Below, in pieces: positions 25,170 through 34,832 of a stretch of DNA of 64,000 nucleotides. Below the pieces are notes generated by a model. It saw only the letters and a program-made list of their open reading frames with translations. It was not told the DNA's origin and ran no database searches. The stretch covers positions 1 to 64,000 of the forward strand of contig JAUWMI010000023.1 of assembly GCA_030613245.1 (NCBI GenBank), read 5' to 3'. Origin of the DNA: Candidatus Sumerlaeota bacterium. GTDB taxonomy: Bacteria > Sumerlaeota > Sumerlaeia > MWCT01 > JAUWMI01. Position numbers and translations under genes: made by a program. The first letter of the stretch is position 1, and each line of letters begins with the position of its first letter.

Positions 25170-25921
25170 AATTGCGAAAATCTTTGCTTCAATGAATTTA
25201 ATTCCAAAATTTCTCTGCTTGTTTTTCTACTAAAGTATTTATATATATAAACAATATATATAAAGCTAGTTATAGTAGTAGGTACAAGAATTATGGGGAA
25301 TACACAGCCAAGGTATGAATTTTGAGTGATAAGGCATGTTAACAACCGACACTGGGTTTTTCAGAAAACACTAACAGCATTTAGTTGTAAAAAGAATATG
25401 AAAAATCTTTGTTTAGATTATCAACAATCTGGCTCTCAAGTTGTGAATCATTCTATGAGATGATTTGGGGATTTAGCGCCGAAAGATTCTCCCAGAAAGG
25501 CCATCATACTCCACCAAATGCCTATATATAATTATCCACAGGGTTATCCACAGGCTAAAACAGGTTCTGACACATGGAAAAGGGCAGCCATCTTTATCTT
25601 AAATGGTTGATATAACAAGAGATACAAGGACAAAGCAGATTAACCTTTAGAAGGGGAGTTTTTGAGTTATCCACAGGCAGCATTTGTGTTCTGATTGCTG
25701 GTAAAGGGATGTTCAAAGCTCACGATTCAGAAACATTTATATGGAATCAGGTCAATAAACCGCCCCTCTTGAGCGTGGAGTTTTCCACAATTGATTCTCT
25801 TCCTCCATAGACGGTTCCTAATAGCACGAAATAAGGCCCAAAAGCAAAAGGGTCTTGACATATGCGAAAGGATTTCTCTATAAATATGGCTTTGTTTGGC
25901 TAGCAAGGGGAAAGCACAATA
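25170..25921. other. putative origin of replication region
   Basis: Three perfect DnaA boxes (TTATCCACA at 25532-25540, 25544-25552 and 25667-25675) and two one-mismatch boxes (TTATCAACA 25418-25426; TTTTCCACA 25781-25789) point in the same direction. An AT-rich track (about 25225-25280, TATATATATAAACAATATAT) could be the unwinding element. The region ends at rpmH, which borders oriC in many bacteria. dnaA is not adjacent, so the call rests on boxes and synteny only. Confidence 0.6.
25855..25884 (+). promoter_or_regulatory. promoter of the rpmH-rnpA cluster
   Basis: A perfect TTGACA (25855-25860) and TATAAA (25879-25884) are 18 bases apart. The start of rpmH lies 38 bases downstream. Confidence 0.65.
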
Positions 25922-26056
25922 ATGAAGAGAACTTTTCAGCCCAGCAATCGGAAGAAGAAAAATAAGCACGGCTTTCGCAAGCGCATGAGCAGCAAAGGGG
26001 GAAAGCGTGTTCTTAAACGTAGGCGCGCAAAGGGACGCAAGCGCCTGTCGCATTAG
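25922..26056 (+). CDS. rpmH: 50S ribosomal protein L34
   Basis: The 44 residues [18 protein letters not shown] and so on are a full-length L34, very rich in Lys and Arg. It is the usual first gene of the rpmH-rnpA-yidD-yidC set, and rnpA starts 9 bases downstream. AAGGGGAAAG precedes the ATG. Confidence 0.95.
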   Translation: MKRTFQPSNRKKKNKHGFRKRMSSKGGKRVLKRRRAKGRKRLSH

Positions 26057-26065
26057 TCCGCGACC

Positions 26066-26446
26066 ATGCCGCACGTCATTATGAGCGAACGCTTTACCCA
26101 CGCGCATCGGATCCACAAAACTTCGGATTACGATTGCGTTTATACAAACGGTAATGTGCTCAGGAACAGCAGGCTGGTTCTCTACTACGTATGTAAGAAT
26201 AGAGACGAACCAACGCGTCTCGGCATTACGATGTCTCGTAAGCATGGCAACGCGGTAGTGCGCAACCGCCTGAAGCGAATAGTGCGCGAGTCGTTTAGAA
26301 AACTTCTGCCATATCTTGCTCCTGGCTATGACATTGTTGTCCACTATCGCCGTTCCCCCGGTTCTGTAAGCCATGCTGACGTGCTAACCAGTCTTCAAAC
26401 ACTCTTAGCAAAGGCAGGGATACTCAAGTCAAATGAAGAGGATTGA
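26066..26446 (+). CDS. rnpA: ribonuclease P protein component
   Basis: RnpA is the protein subunit of RNase P, which cuts the 5' leader from tRNA precursors. The 126 residues contain MSERFTHAHRIHKTSDYDCVY, the conserved RNRLKRIVRESFR helix and YDIVVHYR. The true start may be the Met at residue 6, since MSERF resembles other family starts. It overlaps yidD by 14 bases. Confidence 0.92.
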   Translation: MPHVIMSERFTHAHRIHKTSDYDCVYTNGNVLRNSRLVLYYVCKNRDEPTRLGITMSRKHGNAVVRNRLKRIVRESFRKLLPYLAPGYDIVVHYRRSPGSVSHADVLTSLQTLLAKAGILKSNEED

Positions 26447-26663
26447 TTCGATAATACGCCGCATTCTGTTACGTGTAGTTCTATTTTATCAGCGCTATAT
26501 TTCTATTTTTCTGCCAAATTGCTGTCGTTTTGTTCCCTCTTGTTCAAACTACGCGGCAGAAGTCTTGCAGCGAAAGGCATTGCTACCAGCTCTCTGGCTT
26601 ATTGTGAGGCGAATCATCAAGTGCCATCCCCTTCACCGCGCCGGGTTTGATCCCGTGCCGTAG
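26433..26663 (+). CDS. yidD: membrane protein insertion efficiency factor
   Basis: The 76 residues are typical YidD: an amphipathic helix (IIRRILLRVVLFYQRYIS), then CRFVPSCSNYAAEVL with the conserved cysteines, then HRAGFDPVP. YidD assists the YidC insertase. Its start lies inside the end of rnpA, which suggests translational coupling. Confidence 0.92.
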   Translation: MKRIDSIIRRILLRVVLFYQRYISIFLPNCCRFVPSCSNYAAEVLQRKALLPALWLIVRRIIKCHPLHRAGFDPVP

Positions 26664-26815
26664 AAGTTAAGGCCAAGAAACAGTAAGAGAGGAATTCTCA
26701 GGGGGTTAGTACGCGGATCTTTAAAGAATGTACCATGGGCTTGACGCCCGCAAGATATTCAAGTTAGTGCGCAAATCCCGATCGCCCGTAGTGGCGATTT
26801 AGAGTATAACGGTCA

Positions 26816-28612
26816 ATGGATAAACGTTGGATACTTTTTCTACTCGTTCTGTTTCTCATCATTAACTTCTACAGCATGATGATGAGGCCTCCCGAGGAGC
26901 CGCAGGCTCCGGAAGGTGCAGCTGTCGAGCGGGGCGAGGTTGTGGAAAAACCCGGGGCGGAGGAAACGCCCACTGCCCGTCGCCGTCCCGAGACGATCTC
27001 CGCGGCCGAGGAGCTTACCCCTGGAGACTTTGAGGCTGCGGAAAAGTTAACAGTCACCACCGACTTCTACCACATTGTCTTCAGCACCCTGGGCGCACGT
27101 CCTATCAGCTGGCAAATTGTTGACCCCAGATATGTCTCCACCCAAGATAATGAAATAAGCAAGCCTATTCAATTGATACCCCAGGTGGCAAATCCTGGAG
27201 GCCGTGAATATCCGCTGGAAATTGACATGCGCGAATTTAATGCTGGCGGATACAGCGAGTTCAATCAGATGGTATTTACGTCTGAGCGATCTATAGGTCG
27301 CCATGGGAATACCATCCTAACGTTTACATCCCCGCCGCTAGAAGGTATCCGCCTCAAAAAGGTCATTAGCATCCCAACGCGTGGCTACTTGTGTGATCTC
27401 CGTGTCACAGTTGAAAACACAACTGATGCCAGGTACCGCTTCGACTACGACGGCAGGGGTTTGAGTGTTTCATGGGGCGCTGGAATTGGTTCAATTGAGC
27501 CACTCGAACCCGGGCATCACTATGACGTTAAGGCCATTTTCAAGGGAGCGGCAAAGCCGAAAGGTGTGGCTGCGAAAAAAGACAAGCCGTTTGAGTATGC
27601 AGGTCCAGTTGAATGGGCCGGTCTTCAGACGAGGTTTTTCCTCACCGCTATTGTCCCTGTGTCTGACACTTCCATTGCCGTTCTCAGCCAGGTTAAGTAT
27701 CGGAACATTACCGAGGAATACTCGAATCCGGAAAACAAACTGGCCCCACCAATGTCAATCGAGCTCTTTCATCCTCAGTTTACCCTGGAGCCAGGCGAAA
27801 TAAGGGCATATGAATATAGGCTCTTTGTCGGTCCTAAAGAGTATAATATTCTCAAAGCCGCCGATCACAATCTTGCCAAGGTTCTCTTCCATACGAGCTT
27901 TAGGTGGATGAGAGCTCTCTGCATTGGGCTGCTAAAGATCCTGCAATATTTGAACCTCGTGCTGCATAATTACGGCCTGGCTATTATTACTATGACCATC
28001 CTCTCGCGCGTTGTGATGCATCCACTCACACACAAAGGTATGAAAATTCAGGCTAAAGCCATGGCCGAGCAACAGAAAATTAAGCCGTATATTGACGAGA
28101 TTACGAAGAAATATAAGGACAATCCCCAGAAAAGAAATCAGGAGACGATGAAGCTCTATAAGCAGCATGGGATTAATCCCTTTGGTATGTTGCGGGGCTG
28201 CTTTCCCATGATGCTCCAGATGCCGATCTTCTTTGCCCTCTATCGGCTGCTCAGCCAGGCCATTGATCTGCGCCAGCAGGGATTCCTCTGGATCAAGGAT
28301 CTTTCCGGTCCAGACGCATTGCTCAAGTTTGACTTCAGCATTCCCCTGCTGGGTCCCTATTTAAACATCCTGCCTCTCATTATGGGCCTGTCGCAATTTA
28401 TGGTTTCGCGCTTTTCCACAACAAACATTAAAGATCCAACACAGCGCCAGATGATGTTTATGATGCCAATAGTATTTACCTTCATTCTCTACAACCTGCC
28501 ATCCGGACTGGTGCTCTATTGGTTGGTATCCAACATCTGGCAAAGTGTTCATCAATTGATAGCCAATAAGCTGGTTAAGAAGGAGAAAGCAAGCCCGGTC
28601 TCGGCAACATAA
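26816..28612 (+). CDS. yidC: membrane protein insertase YidC
   Basis: YidC inserts inner-membrane proteins alone or with SecYEG. The 598 residues have the N-terminal membrane segment (WILFLLVLFLIINFYS), a large periplasmic domain (about 60-370) and the C-terminal insertase core (LNLVLHNYGLAIITMTILSRVVMHPLTH; GCFPMMLQMPIFFALYRLL; VSRFSTTNIKDPTQRQMMFMMPIVFTFI). The periplasmic domain marks it as the diderm form. It is 152 bases from yidD; no clear ribosome site is visible. Confidence 0.95.
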   Translation: MDKRWILFLLVLFLIINFYSMMMRPPEEPQAPEGAAVERGEVVEKPGAEETPTARRRPETISAAEELTPGDFEAAEKLTVTTDFYHIVFSTLGARPISWQIVDPRYVSTQDNEISKPIQLIPQVANPGGREYPLEIDMREFNAGGYSEFNQMVFTSERSIGRHGNTILTFTSPPLEGIRLKKVISIPTRGYLCDLRVTVENTTDARYRFDYDGRGLSVSWGAGIGSIEPLEPGHHYDVKAIFKGAAKPKGVAAKKDKPFEYAGPVEWAGLQTRFFLTAIVPVSDTSIAVLSQVKYRNITEEYSNPENKLAPPMSIELFHPQFTLEPGEIRAYEYRLFVGPKEYNILKAADHNLAKVLFHTSFRWMRALCIGLLKILQYLNLVLHNYGLAIITMTILSRVVMHPLTHKGMKIQAKAMAEQQKIKPYIDEITKKYKDNPQKRNQETMKLYKQHGINPFGMLRGCFPMMLQMPIFFALYRLLSQAIDLRQQGFLWIKDLSGPDALLKFDFSIPLLGPYLNILPLIMGLSQFMVSRFSTTNIKDPTQRQMMFMMPIVFTFILYNLPSGLVLYWLVSNIWQSVHQLIANKLVKKEKASPVSAT

Positions 28613-28692
28613 GCGAGGAGGCTTTGCGACCCAAAGAAGCCAAAAGCAGGGGAAACAAATCGCATCATGAAGTATAGTTAGGAGTGAGGCAA

Positions 28693-29355
28693 ATGAGTGA
28701 GATCGAAATCACGGCAAAGAACATTGAGGAGGCAATGCAGTTAGCTATGGAGAAGCTGCAGGCGCCACGCGATGCTATTGAGCTTCTTCGTGTTGATGAG
28801 GCCGACGACACTCTCGAAGGCGCCGAACCACTTGAGGTACGCGTCAGGGTGAGCCGAAAGAAAGACTATCTCGTCGAGATTGCACGCGAAAAAGTAACTG
28901 GCATCCTCAAGCACATGGACATGCTTGCTGAAGTGCGAACACAGCTGGCTGGTAATATGATTAAGGTTAACCTGACCACAAGAGATGGCTCGATTCTGAT
29001 CGGCAGAAAAGGCGAGACGCTCGACGCTCTCCAGCACATCGTCAACCGCATGGTGAACCGCGGCGGTAGAGAACAGCCCTTCGTCTTACTGGATGTGGAA
29101 AACTACAAAGAGCGCCGTCATGCGCGCCTGGAGCGCGAGGCAAAAAGCGCCGCTAGTGAAGTCGTCGAGACAGGGAAAGAGATCGTTCTCGAGCCAATGC
29201 CCGCAGGCGACCGCAAAATAATTCATAACCTCCTGGAGTCGTTCGAAGGTGTCATAACTTACAGCCGTGGCCCAGAGGGACAACGCCAGGTTATTGTAGC
29301 CCCCCAACAAAAGGAAGCAACCGATGTTATGGAGCCTTCTGGTAACATAGGCTGA
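28693..29355 (+). CDS. jag: Jag/KhpB-type RNA-binding protein
   Basis: The ATG at 28693 is chosen because AGGAG lies 8 bases upstream; a GTG at 28684 is less likely. The 220 residues have a Jag_N domain (IEITAKNIEEAMQLAMEKL), a KH domain (GSILIGRKGETLDALQHIVNRMV) and an R3H domain (ENYKERRHARLEREAKSAASEV...MPAGDRKIIHNLLE). Family members bind RNA and affect cell envelope growth. It lies in the usual place between yidC and mnmE. Confidence 0.93.
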   Translation: MSEIEITAKNIEEAMQLAMEKLQAPRDAIELLRVDEADDTLEGAEPLEVRVRVSRKKDYLVEIAREKVTGILKHMDMLAEVRTQLAGNMIKVNLTTRDGSILIGRKGETLDALQHIVNRMVNRGGREQPFVLLDVENYKERRHARLEREAKSAASEVVETGKEIVLEPMPAGDRKIIHNLLESFEGVITYSRGPEGQRQVIVAPQQKEATDVMEPSGNIG

Positions 29356-29401
29356 GCCGTTTTCGGCCCATCTCGCTAATCTTCGTTATCGGTTTCACGC
29401 G

Positions 29402-30826
29402 ATGTACAATCAGGATACAATTGTTGCCCGGGCAACGCCGCCTGGTGAAGGTGCTATTGCCATTGTCCGCATGAGCGGGAATGGAGCACTTGAAATTTTG
29501 CAGTCAGTATATCGTCCTGCCAGGGCTCGCCTTCCAATTGAGCAGCTCGAATCCAGCGTTCTGACCCTGGGAGCTATTATTGATCCAGCAACAGGAGAAA
29601 GAATTGACACGGTTTTACTGGCACTCATGCGGGCGCCGAGGAGTTATACTGGAGAAGATGTCGTTGAAATCCACTGTCATGGTGGGGCCTCGGTTGTGCG
29701 GCGCATCGTTGAAGTCTTGCTAGATAATGGCGCGCGCCTCGCCGTGCCGGGTGAGTTTACCCGCCGGGCTTTTCTTAACGGCCGCCTCGACCTTGCACAG
29801 GCCGAAGCAGTTTGCGATCTAATCCAGGCATCAACAGACGCTGCGCGAACAATTGCATTGCGCCAGCTCAACGGCAAACTTTCAGAAGTGATTAAGGATC
29901 TGCGTAATCGCCTGATTGATGTTGCCGCTGAAATAGAGGCTCGCCTTGATTTTCCTGACGAGCAAATCCCAGAACCCGATCTGCTAGCAATGCGTACGAC
30001 AATTGCCGATGTTCAGAAAAAAGTTGAACAGCTCCTGCGCGAAGGGAAAAAGGGTCGTGTCTACCGCGAAGGTGCTCGGGTTGTGTTTGTGGGAAGGCCA
30101 AATACGGGCAAATCCAGTTTGTTTAATGCCATGCTTGGGCGTGAGCGTGCAATCGTGACCGCACACCCCGGAACTACGCGTGATAGCATTGAAAGCACAA
30201 TTGATCTCCGTGGTGTGCCGGTTACGTACATTGACACCGCCGGACTACGCGCGGCGAAAAATGAAATCGAAGTCGCGAGCACACGGCGAACTGAAGGTGA
30301 GATCAAAACCGCTGATCTCGTCCTCTTTCTTGTTGATGTAAGCGAGCGCTTGCAGCCCGAGGATATTGCTTGCTATGCACCCGTAAAGCAGGCTAGCCAA
30401 ATCTGTGTGCTGAATAAGATTGATCTTCCCGAGCAACTTGATCGAAAAGAGGTAAAAGTCGCACTTGCAATTCCAGACAACGTGCCCTTTGTTCGACTTT
30501 CAGCCTTGAAGCGCACGGGTCTGGACACGCTTGAAAATCTGATTATTCAGGAGATGGTAGAAGAACAACGCAGCATCGAGAGCGAAGGCCTGCTGGTGTC
30601 GAACATCCGGCACATAACGACCCTCGAGCAGATCAAGCAAAGCCTCGCGCGGGTTTTGCAAGGGCTGAACAGCAACCTTTCCCGTCCTGAATTAGGAATC
30701 GAGGCCGGCGAACTCATCATGGTGGATCTCAATGAGGCACTGGCTAAGCTCGGCGCAATTGTCGGCCTCACCATAGACTCTGAGATTCTCGACCGCATCT
30801 TCAGCCGTTTCTGCGTCGGAAAATAG
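29402..30826 (+). CDS. mnmE: tRNA modification GTPase MnmE
   Basis: MnmE with MnmG adds the aminomethyl-type group to wobble uridine 34 of some tRNAs. The 474 residues contain the N-terminal formyl-THF-binding region (TIVARATPPGEGAIAIVRMSG), an inserted G domain with GRPNTGKS (231-238), TTRDSIE, DTAG and NKID, and the C-terminal CVGK with the family cysteine. Length is normal. mnmG and rsmG, which often follow, are not found in the window. Confidence 0.96.
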   Translation: MYNQDTIVARATPPGEGAIAIVRMSGNGALEILQSVYRPARARLPIEQLESSVLTLGAIIDPATGERIDTVLLALMRAPRSYTGEDVVEIHCHGGASVVRRIVEVLLDNGARLAVPGEFTRRAFLNGRLDLAQAEAVCDLIQASTDAARTIALRQLNGKLSEVIKDLRNRLIDVAAEIEARLDFPDEQIPEPDLLAMRTTIADVQKKVEQLLREGKKGRVYREGARVVFVGRPNTGKSSLFNAMLGRERAIVTAHPGTTRDSIESTIDLRGVPVTYIDTAGLRAAKNEIEVASTRRTEGEIKTADLVLFLVDVSERLQPEDIACYAPVKQASQICVLNKIDLPEQLDRKEVKVALAIPDNVPFVRLSALKRTGLDTLENLIIQEMVEEQRSIESEGLLVSNIRHITTLEQIKQSLARVLQGLNSNLSRPELGIEAGELIMVDLNEALAKLGAIVGLTIDSEILDRIFSRFCVGK

Positions 30827-30911
30827 GGGCAAGCCTCACGGGTGCCCAAAACGATATGGCATGAGACGTGTTCTTACAATATTGTAGGGGCGTTTAATTA
30901 AACACCCCCAC
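30824..30911. repeat. two GTAGGGGC palindromes between mnmE and proS
   Basis: 30824-30847 starts TAGGGGCA and ends TGCCC. 30884-30911 is a 28-base palindrome with GTAGGGGCGTTTAATT as the first half. The second shares its GTTTAATTAAAC centre with the copy at 39034-39061. Confidence 0.65.
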
Positions 30912-30940
30912 GCACTCTGAAGAACCGAAAAAGGAGATCG

Positions 30941-32389
30941 GTGGTGGCAGCAGAGAAGGAATTTGTCAAGGAACTGACGTCTAAAAGCGAGGATTTCTCT
31001 CAATGGTACGTGGATGTCATTCGCAAAACAGACATGGCCGATTACTCCAGCATCAAGGGCTGCATGGTGATTAAGCCCTATGGCTATGCCTTGTGGGAGA
31101 ACATCCGCGACGGGCTGGACCGTCGCATCAAAGCCACTGGCCATCAAAATGCCTATTTCCCCCTCTTCGTTCCCGAAAGTCTGCTGCGCCTGGAAGCTGA
31201 GCACATCGAAGGCTTTGCCCCGGAGGTCGCTTGGGTAACTCACGGCGGCAACGAAAAACTCGAGGAGCGCCTTGCTATCCGCCCGACTTCCGAGGCTATC
31301 ATTTGCAGCATCTACGCCAAGTGGATTCATTCTTACCGCGACCTTCCCATTCTCATTAACCAGTGGGCCAACATAGTGCGCTGGGAAAAAGTCACCCGCC
31401 TCTTCCTGCGCACCACGGAGTTTCTCTGGCAGGAGGGGCATACATGCCATCGCACCGAAGAAGAAGCGCAGGAAGAAACAATTAAAATGCTGAATGTATA
31501 TAAAGAGTTTATGGAGACGGAGCTCGCAACCCCTGTGATTGTGGGGCAAAAAACTGAAAGAGAAAAGTTCGCTGGTGCTCTGCGCACCTATACCATCGAG
31601 GCACTGATGGCAGATGGTAAAGCGCTTCAGGGCGGAACTTCACACAACCTGGGCCAGCACTTTGCCAAAGTCTTCAAGATTAAGTTCCTTGATGAAGACC
31701 AGAGCGAAAAGTACGTCTGGCAAACCTCCTGGGGCGTGAGTACACGGCTTGTTGGTGGCGTGGTCATGGTGCATGGCGACGACGCTGGGCTTGTATTGCC
31801 TCCGCGCATCGCCCCCATTCAGGTGGTGTTCGTCCCGATCTACTTTGAACGCACAAAGGAAGAGATCAGAGCAAAGGTGACCGCTCTGGCCGAGGCGCTT
31901 CCCGGAATTCGCGTTGAAGCAGATCTGCGCGACACTTTTACGCCCGGATGGAAATTTAACCACTGGGAGATGAAGGGTGTGCCTGTACGGATAGAAGTCG
32001 GGCCAAAAGATATTGCCAAGCACCAGGTAGTTATTGTTCGGCGCGACACACGCGAAAAGATCTTTGTCCCCGAGACCGAAATGCGCGCTACTGTCGAGCG
32101 GCTCCTGGTTGATATTCAACGCTCGCTCTTCGACCGCGCTACTGCGTTTCTGAAAGAAAACACCCGTAGCGTCACGGACTACGGCGAGTTTAAAGAGCTG
32201 ATTGAAAGCAAGCGCGGCTTCCTCGTGGCAGACTGGTGCGGCCAGGCCGCTTGCGAGGATAAGATCAAGGAAGATACGAAGGCCACCATCCGCTGCATTC
32301 CCTTTGATCTCTCCCCTTCGCCACAGGCCACATGTATATGTTGTGGAAGTGGGGCCAACCACAGAGTCTATTTTGCCAGGGCCTATTGA
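30941..32389 (+). CDS. proS: prolyl-tRNA synthetase, archaeal/eukaryotic-type
   Basis: The 482 residues charge tRNA-Pro with proline. They follow the short form without the bacterial editing insertion: class II motifs around [19 protein letters not shown] and [24 protein letters not shown], an anticodon-binding domain, and a C-terminal zinc-type region ([18 protein letters not shown]). This form is also found in several bacterial groups. It starts at GTG 30941 (or 30944), 12 bases after AAGGAGA. Its TGA overlaps the next ATG by one base. Confidence 0.95.
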   Translation: [482 protein letters not shown]

Positions 32390-32769
32390 TGCAGTTGAGG
32401 ATGTCCCGAATGAAAAGGACAGCATCACCAATGGCCACTTTCTTCATTCTCGTGTGGGGGAAGCTGCGCCGCACCTACCTATACTTTGTGCGTATGGATT
32501 ACGTGAAGCAGGGCCATGCGCGTCGCCATGGCGAGTGTCGCCGCTGTGGTCGCTGCTGCTTCATGGTCTTTCGCTGCCCTTTTTATCACCTGGAGGCCGG
32601 GCTGCCGGCCTGTCGCATTCACAAAACCAAGCCGCGCGTATGTCGCATCTTCCCTATTGATGAACGTGACTTGCGCGACCGCGATATGGTGGCGAATAAC
32701 ATTCCATGTGGCTACTTCTTTAATGAACGCGAAACCTCTAGGGCGCCAGACAGCACAAACTCATCATAA
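32389..32769 (+). CDS. YkgJ-like cysteine-cluster protein
   Basis: The best start is ATG 32389, overlapping the proS stop; alternatives are 32401 and 32410. The protein of about 126 residues contains a CRRCGRCC cluster, CPFY, CRIHKTKPRVCRIFP and a final cysteine near CGYFF. This pattern is that of the YkgJ/zinc-or-iron-binding family (Cys-rich, often called Fe-S or Zn chelating), whose function is poorly known. The N-terminal segment (TFFILVWGKLRRTYLYFV) is hydrophobic and could anchor it. The overlap suggests co-expression with proS. Confidence 0.7.
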   Translation: MQLRMSRMKRTASPMATFFILVWGKLRRTYLYFVRMDYVKQGHARRHGECRRCGRCCFMVFRCPFYHLEAGLPACRIHKTKPRVCRIFPIDERDLRDRDMVANNIPCGYFFNERETSRAPDSTNSS

Positions 32770-32814
32770 GTAGCGCCTTCAGCAATCCGAGCTGCTGCAC
32801 AACTGGTATGGTAG

Positions 32815-32833
32815 AACAGGCTTCTAGCCTGTT
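32815..32833. other. hairpin before the O-antigen-ligase-like gene
   Basis: AACAGGCT (32815-32822) pairs perfectly with AGCCTGTT (32826-32833) around TCT. Its position argues against the first in-frame ATG at 32808 as the start of the downstream gene. Confidence 0.5.
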
Positions 32834-32855
32834 AACAAAAACAAGAAGATTACAA

Positions 32856-34832
32856 ATGCAGAAGTCCCAGCCTTCATTTGTTCACCAGAACGCGCCCCTC
32901 ATCGCCTTCTTCGGCCTTCTAATAATACTATTCCTCTCACATCTTTATCCCCAGCAAGCCTATCCGCTGCACTCGCTTTTTATAGTTATGTGCATCTGCT
33001 TGGTTCTGCTCGTCGTCTTGCTCCGCTGTCTCTCGCAGTCTTCGCTTGAGCGGTCGCAAATTCTCTGGCTCTGCGCGTATTGCGTATTTCTCTGCTGGAG
33101 CGTGGCAGCCGCAGTCCGCGCACCGCTGATCTCAGAGGCCAGGCCCGCGATGGTCTCCTTCCTTGAGGGCATGTGGGTGCTAATCATTGCAGTATTGATA
33201 TTAAGAAGCAGCGCTGCTATCAGGCCGGCGAATGCGTACCAGCCCCTACGGCTGGTGACGAGTTTTTTCGTTATTACTGCGCTGCTGCTCTGCCTCTATG
33301 CGATTTATCAGTACGCGTGGGGATTCGGCAGGTTGTATGAACAACTCAAAGGGCAAGAGCAACTCCTTCGCATGGATCGTATTGAGTGGGGCATTTTGCA
33401 TGCGCTTAAGGAAAAACGGGTGTTTGCCAGCTTTGGCAATCCGAATGTCTTTGGTGGCTTCCTTGCTCTTGCTTTTCCGTTCGTGCTTGCTTCAACTGTT
33501 GGGGTACGCCGCACATGGCTGAGACTGGCTTTGCTCGCACAAATAGCCCTTACCTGCGTAGTGCTCTATCTGACTAAATCACGCGGCGGCATGCTCTGCG
33601 CAGCGCTGGCAATTATTCTGACCCTTTTGCTGCTCAACCGCCGGCTCCTTCTTCAGCACGCAAAGACCATTCGTATAGCATTCCTCAGCGCAATAGTTCT
33701 CCTGCTGCTTGTCGCCGGTCTACTGATCCGCGCTGCAGCCCTCGCCCCATCTGAAGAGAACCGGTCAAACGCCCTGATCCAGCGTCTCACCAATCTAACC
33801 ACTGTCAGAGAGCGGCTCTTCTACCTGGAAATTGGTGCCCAGATGATTCCGCGCGCCCCATTGCTTGGCAATGGACTTGGTGCGTATGGAGTCCTATATC
33901 CTCAATACCGCCTGCCACAAGCTCGGGAATCCAGATACGTACATAACTTCGCAGCACAGCTCTGGATTGAGCAAGGCTTAATCGGCCTTATTGTTTTCCT
34001 GATTTTTGCAATAGGGGTTCTCGTGCGGGGCATGAGAATATACTGGAGCACGGAGGATAAACGCCAGGCTGCACTGCTCACGCCCGTAATCGTAGCGTAT
34101 GTCATCTTTCTCTTGAACGGATTAGTGGAATATACATTTTACGTTCGTGAGATTTTCTTGGATTGGTGTCTCCTTGGAGGGTTAATGGTTGGATGCCGTG
34201 CAATTCCCGGGGGTACTGCAAGCCATGCCCTTAATCAAAGAGGAGGGGAGGCAATAGGAGGGTCGGCGCCTGGCAAGAACGGCATAGCCCGAGTCCTCAT
34301 TATTGTCTTGGGCCTGGCGCCGATAATTCTTTTACCCTATTTTCTAGTACGGCCCGCTGTAGGCTTGTTTTATTCTTATCATGGTGATCAGGCGGTGCGT
34401 GAGGGCAATAAGGCCCGCGCACTGGTGCTCTACCGTCGCGCGTACGCCTGGGATCCCGCTCATTCGGTCCACGCCGCGCGTCTTGGCCGTACGCAGTTTG
34501 ATCTCGGACAGTTTGAGCTCGGTATTCTCAAGATGAAGCGTGCAATCCAGCTCAATCCCTACTCTGCATCCCTTCGGCATGAGCTGGCTCAGGCATATCG
34601 TCGTATATTCCAGTACCAGGAGGCCATACACTACGAGCAACAAGCAGTGCGCTGCTATCCTCTTCATCCGCTCTACCACTACTACCTGTCGCTGCTATAT
34701 GAAGAGATAGGCGATATGGACGCCGCCCTACGTGAGGCAGAGCAATCCCTTATCGTGGAGAGCCCTTTCGGGGCTGCCTACGAAAACCATCTCAGACGGC
34801 TCAGGGAACAAGGTAAAGGAAGGCAAGAGTAG
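32856..34832 (+). CDS. O-antigen ligase/polymerase-like membrane protein with TPR domain
   Basis: The start at 32856 is preferred over 32808 because a hairpin occupies the interval. The 658 residues contain about ten membrane segments, with FASFGNPNVFGGFLALAFP, LTKSRGGMLCAALAIIL and GNGLGAYGVLYPQYR, as in the Wzy_C/O-antigen ligase superfamily. About 150 C-terminal residues form TPR repeats (ALVLYRRAYAWDPAHSVHAARLGRTQFDLGQFE; YQEAIHYEQQAVRCYPLHPLYHYYL). These proteins join or polymerise glycans at the periplasmic face. The substrate is unknown, although glycosyltransferase genes nearby support envelope polysaccharide work. Confidence 0.82.
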   Translation: MQKSQPSFVHQNAPLIAFFGLLIILFLSHLYPQQAYPLHSLFIVMCICLVLLVVLLRCLSQSSLERSQILWLCAYCVFLCWSVAAAVRAPLISEARPAMVSFLEGMWVLIIAVLILRSSAAIRPANAYQPLRLVTSFFVITALLLCLYAIYQYAWGFGRLYEQLKGQEQLLRMDRIEWGILHALKEKRVFASFGNPNVFGGFLALAFPFVLASTVGVRRTWLRLALLAQIALTCVVLYLTKSRGGMLCAALAIILTLLLLNRRLLLQHAKTIRIAFLSAIVLLLLVAGLLIRAAALAPSEENRSNALIQRLTNLTTVRERLFYLEIGAQMIPRAPLLGNGLGAYGVLYPQYRLPQARESRYVHNFAAQLWIEQGLIGLIVFLIFAIGVLVRGMRIYWSTEDKRQAALLTPVIVAYVIFLLNGLVEYTFYVREIFLDWCLLGGLMVGCRAIPGGTASHALNQRGGEAIGGSAPGKNGIARVLIIVLGLAPIILLPYFLVRPAVGLFYSYHGDQAVREGNKARALVLYRRAYAWDPAHSVHAARLGRTQFDLGQFELGILKMKRAIQLNPYSASLRHELAQAYRRIFQYQEAIHYEQQAVRCYPLHPLYHYYLSLLYEEIGDMDAALREAEQSLIVESPFGAAYENHLRRLREQGKGRQE

